A stretch of 64,000 bases of DNA, from assembly GCA_029008875.1 (NCBI GenBank), contig JAQXJP010000013.1, positions 1-64,000 on the forward strand, read 5' to 3'. Positions within the stretch are counted from its first letter, which is position 1, and every line of letters starts with the position of its first letter. A model generated the notes under the pieces. That model had not been told where the DNA came from. It was given only the letters and a program-made list of their open reading frames with translations, and made no database searches. Below, piece by piece: positions 45,014-55,225 of the stretch. Source of the stretch: Lachnospiraceae bacterium (GTDB lineage: Bacteria > Bacillota > Clostridia > Lachnospirales > Lachnospiraceae). Position numbers and translations under genes: made by a program.

Positions 45014-46777
45014 TTAAATGGTAAATTTGTTCACCTCTTCAAACAGTTCGTTGGAGATATTGAGGTTGGTTCCTGCCTCCTCGCTGATATCTGCCATTGC
45101 ACCGGCGATGTCCACAGCGGACTGGGTAATGTTGGTGATGCCCTCCGCAGTCTCCTCCATAGCGATGTTGATTGCATCCACCGCTTCCTTGATGGAATCC
45201 ATGGCATCCTGCACTCTCTGGCTGCTCTCTGCAAACTCATCCATCGCTTCCGACACATCCCGGATATCCTGCTGATAAGCATCGGTGATGTTCATCACGC
45301 CGTTTCTTCCGGATTCGTTGGACTCCAGAAGCGTCTCCGAAATAGACCGGGCATTTGTAGCCAAGTCATTCACCGCTTCAATGACTTCCGCAGACACAGC
45401 CTGAATGTGGGTGGCTGCCTGGGAGGAATCCTTGGCCAGCTTGCTGATCTCATCCGCCACAACCGCAAATCCCTTGCCCGCTTCTCCGGCTCTCGCCGCC
45501 TCAATAGAGGCATTCAGGGAAAGAAGGTTGGTCTGTTCTGAGATATTCAAAATGTCATCCACAAGTGCGTTGATGCTCTCCACCTTACGAGCTGCCAGAA
45601 TGCTGGTATCCAATTCGGCCACAATCGTCTTAGCCTCCTCGTCACTCTCATTGCGCTCCTCGATGGCGCTGTCCCGCATCCGGTTAACTTTCGCCACAAT
45701 CTGCTCTGTCTTTTGTGCCTGTTCCATAGCCTGTTTGTATACATTCTGTACCAATAGGGCAATCTCATCCATCTCCCCGGCCACCTGGGAGAGGGAGGCG
45801 CTGGTCTCCTGGCCGGATGCGGACATCTGCTGCATAGTGGAGGAGACATTGTTGATCTGATCCTCCGAGGACTTGATACTGTTGGCCACGTTCTCGGAAG
45901 AGTTCTTCAGGGTAACCGCATGTCTGCTGATCAGGGTGACAATATCCTGAAGCTGCGTAATCATGGCGTTGATACCGTTGGAGAGCGCACCCACCTCATC
46001 ATTGGTGGCCACCGGAACACGCTCCGTCAAATCGCCGTTTCCGGAATCCAGTTTCTCCAGAATATCAAGGGTCTTGGTCTCGGATTTCTTGGCGGGCTTG
46101 GCAAACTGTACATAAAGAATGGCGATGGAGATGCCTGCCAAAATAATATTGAGAATAGTCAACACTACGTTAAATCGACTGCTTCCGGACACGCGAAGCT
46201 GTGTCTTGTATTCCAGCAGATCAACTCTCTCACTCAGCATCCCTTCAAAAACCGCCTGACTTTCCTCGATCTGCTGCTTGTATCCATACACACTGTTGGA
46301 AAAATTGGAGACCGCATCTGCACTTCCGGTATCGTACGCTACCAGCGCCGCATCTGCGAATTCGCTCAACTGCCCGGTCCAACTGTGAATAGCTTCTATG
46401 AACTCCGTATCAGGGTTGTCGGTTGCCACCTCCAGAAGTCCGTCGGCATATGCATCCAACTCCTGACAGGATGTCTTCAGTGACTCCGCGGCATCATGCA
46501 TCTTGGTGCGAATCATCTCCGCGTCACCGGAATCCGCCTTGTAGTAAGCCAAATTAGAATACATCTGCGTCTCCAGGAATTCGGAATCAATCTGATCCTG
46601 ATACTGCTGCACCGTCAGATAGCAATCAAACTTGTTAGTGAATCCCAAGATAATGCTCAACGCTGATGAGTTGGCGAATATCCCCACAATGCTGACAGCC
46701 GCAAGGACAATCGTGATTGCGATTACCTTGCGGCTTAAGCTCTTCTTTTTTCTGTTCTTTTGTTTCATTTTGCCCAT
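45014..46777 (-). CDS. Methyl-accepting chemotaxis protein with four-helix external domain
   Basis: 587 residues: membrane helices at about 17-40 and 204-225 enclose a helical external sensor domain. A HAMP domain (about 228-285) and a signalling coiled coil follow, with the CheA/CheW tip [26 protein letters not shown] near 440. The classic two-helix topology implies sensing of an external ligand. AGGGGGA precedes the ATG. It lies beside a sugar-uptake system, but a functional link is only a suggestion. Confidence 0.95.
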   Translation of the reverse strand: MGKMKQKNRKKKSLSRKVIAITIVLAAVSIVGIFANSSALSIILGFTNKFDCYLTVQQYQDQIDSEFLETQMYSNLAYYKADSGDAEMIRTKMHDAAESLKTSCQELDAYADGLLEVATDNPDTEFIEAIHSWTGQLSEFADAALVAYDTGSADAVSNFSNSVYGYKQQIEESQAVFEGMLSERVDLLEYKTQLRVSGSSRFNVVLTILNIILAGISIAILYVQFAKPAKKSETKTLDILEKLDSGNGDLTERVPVATNDEVGALSNGINAMITQLQDIVTLISRHAVTLKNSSENVANSIKSSEDQINNVSSTMQQMSASGQETSASLSQVAGEMDEIALLVQNVYKQAMEQAQKTEQIVAKVNRMRDSAIEERNESDEEAKTIVAELDTSILAARKVESINALVDDILNISEQTNLLSLNASIEAARAGEAGKGFAVVADEISKLAKDSSQAATHIQAVSAEVIEAVNDLATNARSISETLLESNESGRNGVMNITDAYQQDIRDVSEAMDEFAESSQRVQDAMDSIKEAVDAINIAMEETAEGITNITQSAVDIAGAMADISEEAGTNLNISNELFEEVNKFTI

Positions 46778-46819
46778 ATTAGTTCCCCCTGATAACCAAA
46801 TCCCTATGAATATATTACA

Positions 46820-46848
46820 ATTATACTACTCCTCGGTTTCGTTTTCAT
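46820..46848 (-). promoter_or_regulatory. Possible promoter of the chemoreceptor gene
   Basis: Minus strand ATGAAA (46843-46848), 17-base spacer, perfect TATAAT (46820-46825). Confidence 0.5.
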
Positions 46849-46909
46849 TGGGCGATATTCTTAAATATGGCCAATCATTTTTGTGTGCTTTTCACAAGGC
46901 GCTACGATA

Positions 46910-46963
46910 CTGTATTGTCTGTATTACCCGTATTGTTTCTATTACCTGTTTTATCCGTATTAC
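46910..46963. repeat. Three degenerate 18-bp tandem repeats
   Basis: CTGTATTGTCTGTATTAC, CCGTATTGTTTCTATTAC and CTGTTTTATCCGTATTAC follow one another. The last unit contains the stop codon of the sugar permease, so the array forms the start of its 3' untranslated region. It is built on six-base TATTAC-like units. Confidence 0.6.
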
Positions 46964-48144
46964 TTGGATGCTACTCTAGATCTTACGTCAAAAGCAACTG
47001 CGATGATAAAGATGATTCCCTTTACCACATACTGGTAAGAAATATCCACACCCATTAGGTTCATACCGTTTGTCAGAGACATGATAACCAATGTTCCGAT
47101 GATAGTGTTGGTCACCTTTCCGATACCACCGCTTACAGCGGTTCCACCAATGTACGCGGAAGCGATGGCATCCATCTCGAATGCGGTTCCTGCGGTCGGT
47201 GTAGCCGACTGAAGTCTTGATGTAAACAAAATACCTGCGATGGATGCCAGAAGTCCCATGGACATGAAAGCAAACATTTTCACTTTCTTTACATTTACAC
47301 CGGAAAGTTCCGCTGCCTGGGCATTTCCACCTACGCCGTAGATGTAACGGCCAAGCTTGGTCTTATTCAGCATGTAATTGTAAATGATGAGAATCACGCC
47401 CACGATAACCGCGGTCCAGGGAAGTCCGTTGTAGCTTGCGAGAAGACATACAATTGCCATGACTACCGCTGCGATAAACACCAGTTCCGCAATAAAAATT
47501 GGGAGAGACGGAACTTTAAAGTTATATTTTTGCTTGTTCTTTCTAGCCTTGATTAAGGAGATAAATACCAGCACAATTCCGATCACACCGATCAGGATGG
47601 TAATCAGATGATTTTCCGTAGGATCCGGAATGGTGCCGTTTGACAATGCGTTGAATCCCTTGTTGGGGATTACGATGGTACCGGTCTTCTGCAGGGACAA
47701 TGACAAGAGTCCGCGGAAGATAAACATGCCGGCCAAAGTGGTAACGAACGCCGGAACATTGAATTTTGTGATGATAAATCCCTGATAAGTACCGATCAGC
47801 AAACCGAGAAGCATAACTGCCGGGATCGCCAACCATTCGGACCAGCCATGCTGCGTCATCAGTATGGCCGCAATGGCACCACAGAAACCTGCCACGAAAC
47901 CAACGGACAGATCGATCTGCACGATAATCAAAACAATGGTCATACCGATTGCAAGAACTGCAACGTATCCGGCCTGATTGATCAGGTTTGTGATGTTGCC
48001 GGCGGTCAGGAACAATCCGCCTGTTCGAATGTTAAAAAACAGCATAATTACTAGCAGAGCGATGTACATCATGTATCCTCTGATATTGCTTTTTAAGATA
48101 CCGCCAATCTCGCGGCCTAATCCAACCTTTTTTTCTTCACCCAT
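46960..48144 (-). CDS. Sugar ABC transporter permease (XylH/MglC family)
   Basis: 394 residues with about ten membrane helices. NLINQAGYVAVLAIGMTIVLI, the IDLSVGFVAGFCGA motif and NTIIGTLVIMSLTNGMNLMG are diagnostic of BPD_transp_2 permeases for pentoses, galactose or similar sugars. AGGAGG precedes the ATG. It is the last gene of the binding protein-ATPase-permease operon. The sugar cannot be fixed from sequence; xylose-like or multiple sugars are likely. Confidence 0.93.
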   Translation of the reverse strand: MGEEKKVGLGREIGGILKSNIRGYMMYIALLVIMLFFNIRTGGLFLTAGNITNLINQAGYVAVLAIGMTIVLIIVQIDLSVGFVAGFCGAIAAILMTQHGWSEWLAIPAVMLLGLLIGTYQGFIITKFNVPAFVTTLAGMFIFRGLLSLSLQKTGTIVIPNKGFNALSNGTIPDPTENHLITILIGVIGIVLVFISLIKARKNKQKYNFKVPSLPIFIAELVFIAAVVMAIVCLLASYNGLPWTAVIVGVILIIYNYMLNKTKLGRYIYGVGGNAQAAELSGVNVKKVKMFAFMSMGLLASIAGILFTSRLQSATPTAGTAFEMDAIASAYIGGTAVSGGIGKVTNTIIGTLVIMSLTNGMNLMGVDISYQYVVKGIIFIIAVAFDVRSRVASK

Positions 48145-48156
48145 GATTCTTCCTCC

Positions 48157-49689
48157 TTATGACTTCACAGCAAGTGCCATAACTTTTTCTTCACTTGCGT
48201 CTGCTGCATCCAGCTCACCGGTAATCGTACCCTCGGACATGATATAGAGTCTGTCGCTCATTCCCAGTACCTCCGGAAGTTCTGAGGAAATCATGATAAT
48301 ACTCATTCCCTCTTCCACCAGACGATTCATCAGCGTATAAATCTCCAACTTTGCACCGACATCAATGCCTCGCGTCGGCTCATCCAAAATCAATACATTC
48401 GGTTCCACGAACATCCATTTCGCCAACTGTACCTTTTGCTGATTTCCACCGCTCAAATTGCCTACCTTCTGCTCCACAGAAGGTGCCTTAATGTTGATGG
48501 ACTGTTTATACTCATTCGCTATGTTGATCTCTTTATTTGCATCAATAGCAAGGCCGCTTACCAGCTCCTCCAGATTTGCCAGCGTAGTGTTGTATCGGAT
48601 ATCCTGAATCAGAATCAATCCGTCGCCCTTCCGGTCCTCCGTCACATATGCCAATCCGTTTTTGATGGCCTCCGCCGGGTTCTTGAACCGATGGGTTTTT
48701 CCCTCCATCACCAGCTCACCGCTCGTAATGCGGTACTTTCTCGGATTGCCGAACAAGCTCAACGCCAATTCCGTTCTTCCTGCTCCCATCAATCCCTGGA
48801 GACCAACAATCTCACCCTTGCGCACATTCATGTTGACATGGTGCAGAATCTCTCGATTGCCTCTGCCGGGATCCTCCACGGTCCAGTCCTTAATCTCCAG
48901 CACCACATCCCCGAATTCGTGGGGAGCACGCTTCGGATAGATGTTGTCAATCTTCCGGCCAACCATGTGCTGGATAATCTCATCCTCCGTGATGGTCTGG
49001 GCATGTGCATCCATGGAGCAGATGGTACTTCCGTCTCTCAGAACGGTTACCGTATCCGCAATCGCCGTGATTTCCTTCAATTTGTGGGAAATCATAATGC
49101 TGGTTACGCCCTGCTGCTGTAATTCTCTAAGTAATTTTAAAAGATTTTGACTATCGTCCTCATTCAAAGAAGAAGTAGGCTCATCCAAAATCAACAGTTT
49201 TACATTCTTGCTGAGTGCCTTCGCAATCTCAACCAACTGCTGCTGTCCTACTCCCAGATTTTTTACCTTCACGGACGGGTCAATGTGCCCCAATCCTACT
49301 TTTTCCAATTCCTTCTTCGCGCGGACAATGGTCTCGTTCCAATCCACCTTGTGCCCGCTTGTCACTTCGTGACCAAAAAATACATTTTCGTATACGGTCA
49401 ATTCCGGAATCAATGCCAATTCCTGATAGATGATTGCGATGCCGACCGCCTCGCTGTCCGCAATTCCCTTAAACTGCTGTACCTCTCCGTTATAGATAAT
49501 ATCTCCTGAATACGTTCCATGTGGATATACTCCGGAAAGAACCTTCATCAGCGTTGACTTTCCCGCTCCATTTTCTCCAACCAGACAATGGATTTCGCCT
49601 CTTTTCACGGAAAAGTTCACATTATCTAAAGCTTTCACACCCGGAAAAACTTTTTCAATATTTTTCATTTCCAGAATATAATCGGCCAT
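48157..49689 (-). CDS. Sugar ABC transporter ATP-binding protein (XylG/MglA family)
   Basis: 510 residues with two fused ABC domains, as in XylG, MglA and RbsA. Domain one has VGENGAGKSTLMKVLSGV and LILDEPTSSLN; domain two has the typical lone-G Walker A region GLMGAGRTEL, signature NLSGGNQQKVQLAKWM and VLILDEPTRGIDVGAK. It powers uptake through the permease encoded 12 bases downstream. GGAGG precedes the ATG. Confidence 0.95.
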   Translation of the reverse strand: MADYILEMKNIEKVFPGVKALDNVNFSVKRGEIHCLVGENGAGKSTLMKVLSGVYPHGTYSGDIIYNGEVQQFKGIADSEAVGIAIIYQELALIPELTVYENVFFGHEVTSGHKVDWNETIVRAKKELEKVGLGHIDPSVKVKNLGVGQQQLVEIAKALSKNVKLLILDEPTSSLNEDDSQNLLKLLRELQQQGVTSIMISHKLKEITAIADTVTVLRDGSTICSMDAHAQTITEDEIIQHMVGRKIDNIYPKRAPHEFGDVVLEIKDWTVEDPGRGNREILHHVNMNVRKGEIVGLQGLMGAGRTELALSLFGNPRKYRITSGELVMEGKTHRFKNPAEAIKNGLAYVTEDRKGDGLILIQDIRYNTTLANLEELVSGLAIDANKEINIANEYKQSINIKAPSVEQKVGNLSGGNQQKVQLAKWMFVEPNVLILDEPTRGIDVGAKLEIYTLMNRLVEEGMSIIMISSELPEVLGMSDRLYIMSEGTITGELDAADASEEKVMALAVKS

Positions 49690-49765
49690 AAATGTTCCTC
49701 CATTTCCTTTGAAAAGTCAGCCGCATTTCTGCGGCTGACAAATTTGCGATTTCGCTATCGATTAT

Positions 49766-50914
49766 TTATTCAAGTCCTTCGAAATCAGATGCCTCGTAGT
49801 ATCCGGAATCAATCAAAGCTGCCTTTACATTATCCTTGGTTACTACAACTACATCGGTCTGCTTAGCAGGTACATCGATGACACCGTTGTTGTATGTGGT
49901 GGTAGTAGGAACTGACTCACCCTTCAATACAGCGAGTGCCATAGCTACGGAATCAGCAGCAAGGGTTCTGGTATCCTTGAATACGGTCATGGACTGCTTG
50001 CCGTCGATGATGTACTGAACAGATGCCTTCTCACTGTCCTGTCCGGTTACGATGTAGCTTGTGATATCGGAATCAGCTGCGAATGCGTCTGCGATAGCAC
50101 GTCCGGTTCCATCGTTGGGAGCAAGGATTGCAACGTCACCCTTCAAATCTGCAGATGCTGCGGTAAGATTTGCCTCAGCAAGCTTCTTAGCGGTATCAAA
50201 ATCCCAGTTGGTGGTTGTCTGTCCAAGAATCTGTGCCTCGTCATCGCGGGTAAGTTCTCCTGCTCCAACAAAGCTCTCTGCCTTATCAGAGTTTGCGATT
50301 ACGAATGTTCCGTCTGCTACCTTCGGCTCAAGAACTGACCAAGCGCCCTCGAAGAAGATGAATGCGTTATTGTCAGTTGCTGCACCGGTGTAGATGTAAA
50401 GAGGAATGTTGGTTCCCTCTGCATTGTCGATCAGGTACTGGCCCTGTGCAACACCTACAGAAAAGCTGTCGAAGGTTGTATAGTAATCAACTGCTTCGGT
50501 GTCAGTGATCAAACGGTCATAAGAGATAACGGTTACGCCTGCTTCCTTTGCTTCCTCCACTGCTGCTGCAGCTGCGGTTGCGTCCTGTGGGCAGATGATT
50601 AATACTTTGATTCCCTTTGCGATCAGTGTCTCAACGTTGGTCTTCTCTGTTGCGGAAGAGCCCTGGCTGAACAATACCTGATTGGTAAATCCTGCGTCGT
50701 CCAAGATTGCCTCGAACTGTGCCTGATCCTGCAACCATCTCGGTTCATCCTTGGTAGGAAGTACGATACCAACCTCAATCTCTCCGCTTGCAGAGCCGGA
50801 TGAGCTTCCGCCGCCCTGTGTAGAGTTTGATGCAGTCTCTGTTGTGCCACAGCCTACTAACATAGATAAGCCAAGTCCCATTGTGAGCATTAAGCTCAAA
50901 AGTCTTTTTTTCAT
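49766..50914 (-). CDS. Sugar-binding lipoprotein (ChvE/XylF-like)
   Basis: 382 residues. A signal peptide ends in a lipobox (MLVGC, cysteine about 22), then a Ser/Gly-rich tether, then a periplasmic-binding fold of type 1: EIEVGIVLPTKDEPRW, DRLITDTEAVDYYTTFD and NDGTGRAIADAF. It resembles ChvE and XylF. It delivers sugar to the permease and ATPase encoded downstream. The ATG at 50914 was chosen because GGAGAGGG precedes it; that site is locked in a hairpin (see the 50917-50984 entry). Confidence 0.94.
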   Translation of the reverse strand: MKKRLLSLMLTMGLGLSMLVGCGTTETASNSTQGGGSSSGSASGEIEVGIVLPTKDEPRWLQDQAQFEAILDDAGFTNQVLFSQGSSATEKTNVETLIAKGIKVLIICPQDATAAAAAVEEAKEAGVTVISYDRLITDTEAVDYYTTFDSFSVGVAQGQYLIDNAEGTNIPLYIYTGAATDNNAFIFFEGAWSVLEPKVADGTFVIANSDKAESFVGAGELTRDDEAQILGQTTTNWDFDTAKKLAEANLTAASADLKGDVAILAPNDGTGRAIADAFAADSDITSYIVTGQDSEKASVQYIIDGKQSMTVFKDTRTLAADSVAMALAVLKGESVPTTTTYNNGVIDVPAKQTDVVVVTKDNVKAALIDSGYYEASDFEGLE

Positions 50915-50916
50915 AA

Positions 50917-50984
50917 ATTGCCCTCTCCTTTGAAAAAAGTTATTTTTGTTTGCAAAATAACTATATTCCAAAGAAGAGGGCAAT
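50917..50984 (-). promoter_or_regulatory. mRNA hairpin that sequesters the ribosome site of the sugar-binding protein
   Basis: On the minus strand ATTGCCCTCTTCTTTG (50969-50984) pairs with CAAAGGAGAGGGCAAT (50917-50932) over 16 continuous positions with a single G-U. A second, AT-rich stem of nine pairs (AGTTATTTT with AAAATAACT) lies inside, closing on a seven-base loop. The AAAGGAG ribosome site is entirely within the stem, two bases from the ATG side. The hairpin follows a possible promoter in the 162-base gap. Confidence 0.75.
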
Positions 50985-51076
50985 AACTTGTTACCTCTTA
51001 CATATTTTAGTGAATGTTTTTTCAGGAATTACGTTTTTTTGTTCTTCGTTTTTTGGGTTTAAAAATTTATCAGATA

Positions 51077-52138
51077 CTAATTTCCTACATTCAAGTACAC
51101 ATCTTCCTTCAAGTGGAATCCGCTCTCAATGATAACGCTGTCCATGTTCTCCTCGGTCACCGCCTGGGGAGCCATCGCCACATAGGGGATTTCCCCGCCA
51201 TCGCAGGCGATAGTTTCCATGTCCTGGGAATTCAAGTTGGTCCCCTGAATCAAGTCGATTGTGAGCTCCGCCGCGCGCTTTGCCATCAGTTCCACAGTCT
51301 TGTACACCGTCATCTCCTGGGTTCCCTCCACGATTCTCTGGCACGCATCCAGATCCGCGTCCTGCCCCACCACAACAATATCTCCGGCCATGCGATTGGT
51401 GGCCAGAATATCGATCACCTCTCCGGCCAGACTGTCATTTCCGCACATGATGGCATCCACCTGGGACAGTACCTGGGAGTTCTCCGCAAAATACAGATCC
51501 ACGTTTTCCGCGCGCCATCCATCCGCATAGAAGGTATCAACGATATTCAGGTTCTCCGTCTCCGCTATTTTGCGGAATCCCTCCTCCACCATGGACACGT
51601 TGCGATCCTCCTTGGCCCCGCAGATCATCAGCACATTCCTCTGCACACTGCCCTTTGCATTCAGGCATTCGCTTATGGATTCCGCCATCATTTGCCCCAC
51701 CATATTGTTGTCAAAGGATATGTACAAATCCACATAGGGGGAGTTGATCAGGCGGTCGTAGGCGATAATCTTGATTCCCTTTCTGTGGGCAGCCTCCAGT
51801 TCCTCTGTGAGTTTCGACTCGTCCACCGCGATGATTACCACCGCATCCACCCCATCCTCGATGAATCGCTGCAGCTGCTCCTTTTGTTTTTGCACATCCC
51901 CGTTGGCATTCTGCACATTTACCTCCGCTCCAAGGCTTGCCGCCGTTGCGGAAAACACATCCCGATCCTTCAACCACCGCTCTATGGTAAAGGTGTCAAA
52001 GCACATTCCGATTTTCATTGTCTGCTCCTGCTGGGAGGAAGCTGTATCGCTCTGCCCCTTGGAATCACATCCCACAAGGGTCCCCATCGCCAATAGCAGG
52101 CACAGCATTCGCGCCATTTGTCTCATCCATTTTCTCAT
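51077..52138 (-). CDS. Second sugar-binding lipoprotein (XylF-like)
   Basis: 353 residues with a lipoprotein signal (MGTLVGC, cysteine about 24) and a type 1 periplasmic-binding fold: KIGMCFDTFTIERWLKDRD, VVIIAVDESKLTEEL, YDRLINSPYVDLYISFDN and VVGQDADLDACQRI. It parallels the ChvE-like protein in many motifs but is diverged. The start overlaps the regulator stop as ATGA, so it belongs to the sensing operon, not the transport operon. It may be a second receptor for the transporter or part of the sensor. Confidence 0.93.
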   Translation of the reverse strand: MRKWMRQMARMLCLLLAMGTLVGCDSKGQSDTASSQQEQTMKIGMCFDTFTIERWLKDRDVFSATAASLGAEVNVQNANGDVQKQKEQLQRFIEDGVDAVVIIAVDESKLTEELEAAHRKGIKIIAYDRLINSPYVDLYISFDNNMVGQMMAESISECLNAKGSVQRNVLMICGAKEDRNVSMVEEGFRKIAETENLNIVDTFYADGWRAENVDLYFAENSQVLSQVDAIMCGNDSLAGEVIDILATNRMAGDIVVVGQDADLDACQRIVEGTQEMTVYKTVELMAKRAAELTIDLIQGTNLNSQDMETIACDGGEIPYVAMAPQAVTEENMDSVIIESGFHLKEDVYLNVGN

Positions 52139-53736
52139 ATATTTATTCCCTCTCTGTATTCGGACGGGGTGACGCCCACCTTTTTCTTGAAGATATAACT
52201 GAAATAATTGGGGTTGGCATACCCGATGTCAATGCAGATTTCCTTCATGCTTTTGCGGTTTTCCTTCAGCAATTCCTTGGCTCTCTCAATCTTGAAATCC
52301 GTCAGGTAATCGATGAAATTCTCCCCGGTCTTCTCCTTGAACAGTTTACTGAAATAGTACGGGCTGATGTCGAATGCCCTGGAGATGGAATCCAGTGAGG
52401 CATCCTTGTAATGGCTTAGGATGTACTCCTTGGCCTTATCCACAATGCTGTGGGCGGATTCCTTTTTCTTGGCCTGCACATTCTCCGCCGCAATCCCGAT
52501 TTTTTCCAGAAACCAGCGCTTCAGTTCCGGAAAACTCACATCCTCCGACACCTCATCCAGATAGGTGTGCCGGGATAAAAAGCGGTAGGTCATTCCGCCG
52601 CTCTCATAGGCGATGCGCTCCGCGTACAGGGCAAATTCCAGCACCTTGAGCCGCACATCCGACTCGTGCCCGGCAGCGTTATTTTCCATCCATTCAAAAA
52701 ATACCTTGGCTGCTTCCGTGGCGGAAACCCGATCCCCGTTTTCCACAGAGGCAAAAATCTTCTTTTCCACATCCACCGGATAATCCTGCTCGTACTGACA
52801 TCCGATGGGCAAATCCTTGGCGTGAGCCACCGTGTCTGTGCTGACCCGCAGGGCCTCTAAAGCCTCGTGGTAGGACTCTCCCAATTCCTCCGCCTTTCGG
52901 ATGGTTCCGATTCCCACACGATACTCTCCGCCCACGCTCTGCTTCAGGTTTCGAACCATCTCACACATGCGGTCGATGATCAGTATTCTGGCATCGTACT
53001 CCTCCTCCGGAGATTCCTCCGCCTTCGGGACAAATACAATCACATTGTTGCCCATCATGGCGCCCACCACACCGCCGGTATACTCCTTGATAGTTTCCCG
53101 GATGCTCTCGGAAAAGGGTTGGGATTTCACGGAGGTTCCGATAACGTTGGTCAGCTTTCCGCTTTTGACGCTCTCCCCGAACCGTATCACCATCATATAC
53201 CCACAGTCGGTCTCAAGGCCCAACAGCGTCCGGTAATTCACAATCTCCTCGGAAAAATCCTGCTGAAACAATATGGCGTAAATCATTCCGTTTTCGATGA
53301 CGGGCAGCACTGTCTCCAGCTTCTCCTGGATTTCCAGTTCATCGGCCCTCTTTTTCTGCTTCTCATGCACCAGCTGCGCCGCTTTGTTCAGGACTTCGAT
53401 GACGCGCTCCTTGACAATAGGCTTATTCAGGTAGTCCAACACCCCGATTCCGATGGCATCCTTGGCATAGTCAAACTTCTCATAGGCGCTGATGATGATA
53501 AAGATAGTGTTCTGATTGGTCTTCCGAATCTCCTGCATGGCCTTGATCCCGCTGATTCCCGGCATCTGTATGTCCATAAATGCCACGTCGGGGCGATAAC
53601 GCTCCGCCAATTCGATCACCTGCCGGCCGGTTTTGGCGCATTCGATCATATAGGGCTCCGTAAAATTGTTTTCGATAATAAATTTTAAGGCTTCAATTAC
53701 GATTCCCTCGTCGTCGGCAATCATTATCTTTAGCAT
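52135..53736 (-). CDS. YesN/AraC-type response regulator
   Basis: 533 residues: N-terminal receiver (IADDEGIV, phosphoacceptor D54 in VAFMDIQMPGISG, lysine in LNKPIVKE), a middle region of about 260 residues, and two AraC helix-turn-helices at the C-terminus (SLDSISRAFDISPYYFSKLFK and ICIDIGYANPNYFSYIFKKK). The ATG at 53736 has GGGAGG seven bases upstream, within the end of the kinase gene. It probably activates the sugar ABC operon downstream. Confidence 0.95.
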   Translation of the reverse strand: MLKIMIADDEGIVIEALKFIIENNFTEPYMIECAKTGRQVIELAERYRPDVAFMDIQMPGISGIKAMQEIRKTNQNTIFIIISAYEKFDYAKDAIGIGVLDYLNKPIVKERVIEVLNKAAQLVHEKQKKRADELEIQEKLETVLPVIENGMIYAILFQQDFSEEIVNYRTLLGLETDCGYMMVIRFGESVKSGKLTNVIGTSVKSQPFSESIRETIKEYTGGVVGAMMGNNVIVFVPKAEESPEEEYDARILIIDRMCEMVRNLKQSVGGEYRVGIGTIRKAEELGESYHEALEALRVSTDTVAHAKDLPIGCQYEQDYPVDVEKKIFASVENGDRVSATEAAKVFFEWMENNAAGHESDVRLKVLEFALYAERIAYESGGMTYRFLSRHTYLDEVSEDVSFPELKRWFLEKIGIAAENVQAKKKESAHSIVDKAKEYILSHYKDASLDSISRAFDISPYYFSKLFKEKTGENFIDYLTDFKIERAKELLKENRKSMKEICIDIGYANPNYFSYIFKKKVGVTPSEYREGINI

Positions 53737-53740
53737 AATT

Positions 53741-55225
53741 CTACCTCCCTGTCTGCCCATCCCCGTTATACGGCAGGCACAGCATGACCTCTGTGCCCAC
53801 ATTGTGTCCCAGGCTGTTGATGAACATGATTTCTTCTATATTGTAGTATAGTTTCAGACGATTGATGACATTTACAAGTCCCACGCCGTTGGAACTCTTG
53901 GAGTCGGACTTGCTACCCTCACCCCGCATGATGGAATCAATGTGCTCTTGCTCGATTCCCACACCGTTATCCCGAATGCTGACGGACACCATATCGTCCA
54001 ACCGACTGACCTCCAGGGTAATCTTCTTCTCCCGGTCGATCCCGCTAATTCCGTAATTCACCGCATTCTCCACGATGGGCTCCAGGATCATTCCCGGCAT
54101 ACGCAAATCCGTGACGGTCTCATCCACGATCTTCTCATAGTGGATCTCCCCCGCAAACCGAACGTTGAGGATATAGATATAATGGTCAATCAAATCCAGC
54201 TCGTCCTGCAGAGTCACCTCATCCATGTTTTTCAGATTGTACCGAAAAAACTCCGCCATATTCTGAGTGTACTCATAGGTCTTCGGGGCATTCTCCAGCA
54301 TGGATAACTGAGCCCCGGCGTTCAGACAGTTGAACAGGAAATGGGGATGAATCTGCGCCTGCAGATATTTCAGCTTCGCATCCTTCAGGCTGGTCTCCAT
54401 CTCATGCTCTTTTTCCCGAAGGCGCACCTGCAGCTCGTTGCTCTCCTTCAATTCCACGATATAGCGGCGAATGCTCTCCAGCATTTTGTTGAATGCGCGG
54501 ATTACGATTCCCACCTCGTCCATGGCGCCAGATGAGACCATCTGCACGTCAAAATTACCGTCCGCCACCTCGTTGGCCGCCTTGGACAATTCCACCAGCG
54601 GGGAGGTGATCCTGCGCACCATGTAGGAGAGCAAAAAGAGTTCGAACAGAATCAGCATGACGATGATGACCACATTGGTCACCTCCGAATAATGCAAGGT
54701 CTTCAACAACACATTGTACTGGGTTGCATTATTTTGAAACTGGGCATTGTTCAAGGTGTAGATACAGATTCTGATATAGGAATAGATGTTGGAGACTTCC
54801 TCATAGCCTTCCCGGTATTTCTCCACATTCCGGGCTCTTCTCGCCTCCACCGTCACATCCGCGGCCCTCAGGTAAGAATCGATCAAACCACGGATATTTT
54901 TTTCCATCATCTTGGATTCACTGTTGATGGGCTTGTCGTTCAGACTCTGCCTGGTGTTCTCCAACTGCTCCACCGCGGTGTAATAAGCCTCCATGGCAAT
55001 GGAATTGCGGGTGTTTAGGTATTCCTCCATGCTGGTCTGCACCGCGTCAATCTCCGACTGCAGGCCATTCAGACTCACATTGCTCCCGTATACCCGGTCG
55101 ATTTCCTGCACCATGTGGTTCACATTCCCCCACACCAGCAGATACACCGCAAAAAGCAACACTCCACAGGTGATGACCAATATATTTACCTTTTTCCAGA
55201 TGGACATATTTCGAAATCTATTCAT
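53741..55225 (-). CDS. YesM/LytS-type sensor histidine kinase
   Basis: 494 residues. Two membrane helices (about 12-32 and 180-203) flank an external helical domain, followed by HAMP, the His_kinase motif QIHPHFLFNCLNAGAQLS and the ATPase domain with EPIVENAVNYG, IRDNGVGI and SNGVGLVNVINRL. It is paired with the YesN-type regulator. The ATG at 55225 has GGAGGAGG upstream and the gene overlaps the binding-protein stop by eight bases, which fits direct coupling of ligand binding and kinase. Confidence 0.95.
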   Translation of the reverse strand: MNRFRNMSIWKKVNILVITCGVLLFAVYLLVWGNVNHMVQEIDRVYGSNVSLNGLQSEIDAVQTSMEEYLNTRNSIAMEAYYTAVEQLENTRQSLNDKPINSESKMMEKNIRGLIDSYLRAADVTVEARRARNVEKYREGYEEVSNIYSYIRICIYTLNNAQFQNNATQYNVLLKTLHYSEVTNVVIIVMLILFELFLLSYMVRRITSPLVELSKAANEVADGNFDVQMVSSGAMDEVGIVIRAFNKMLESIRRYIVELKESNELQVRLREKEHEMETSLKDAKLKYLQAQIHPHFLFNCLNAGAQLSMLENAPKTYEYTQNMAEFFRYNLKNMDEVTLQDELDLIDHYIYILNVRFAGEIHYEKIVDETVTDLRMPGMILEPIVENAVNYGISGIDREKKITLEVSRLDDMVSVSIRDNGVGIEQEHIDSIMRGEGSKSDSKSSNGVGLVNVINRLKLYYNIEEIMFINSLGHNVGTEVMLCLPYNGDGQTGR

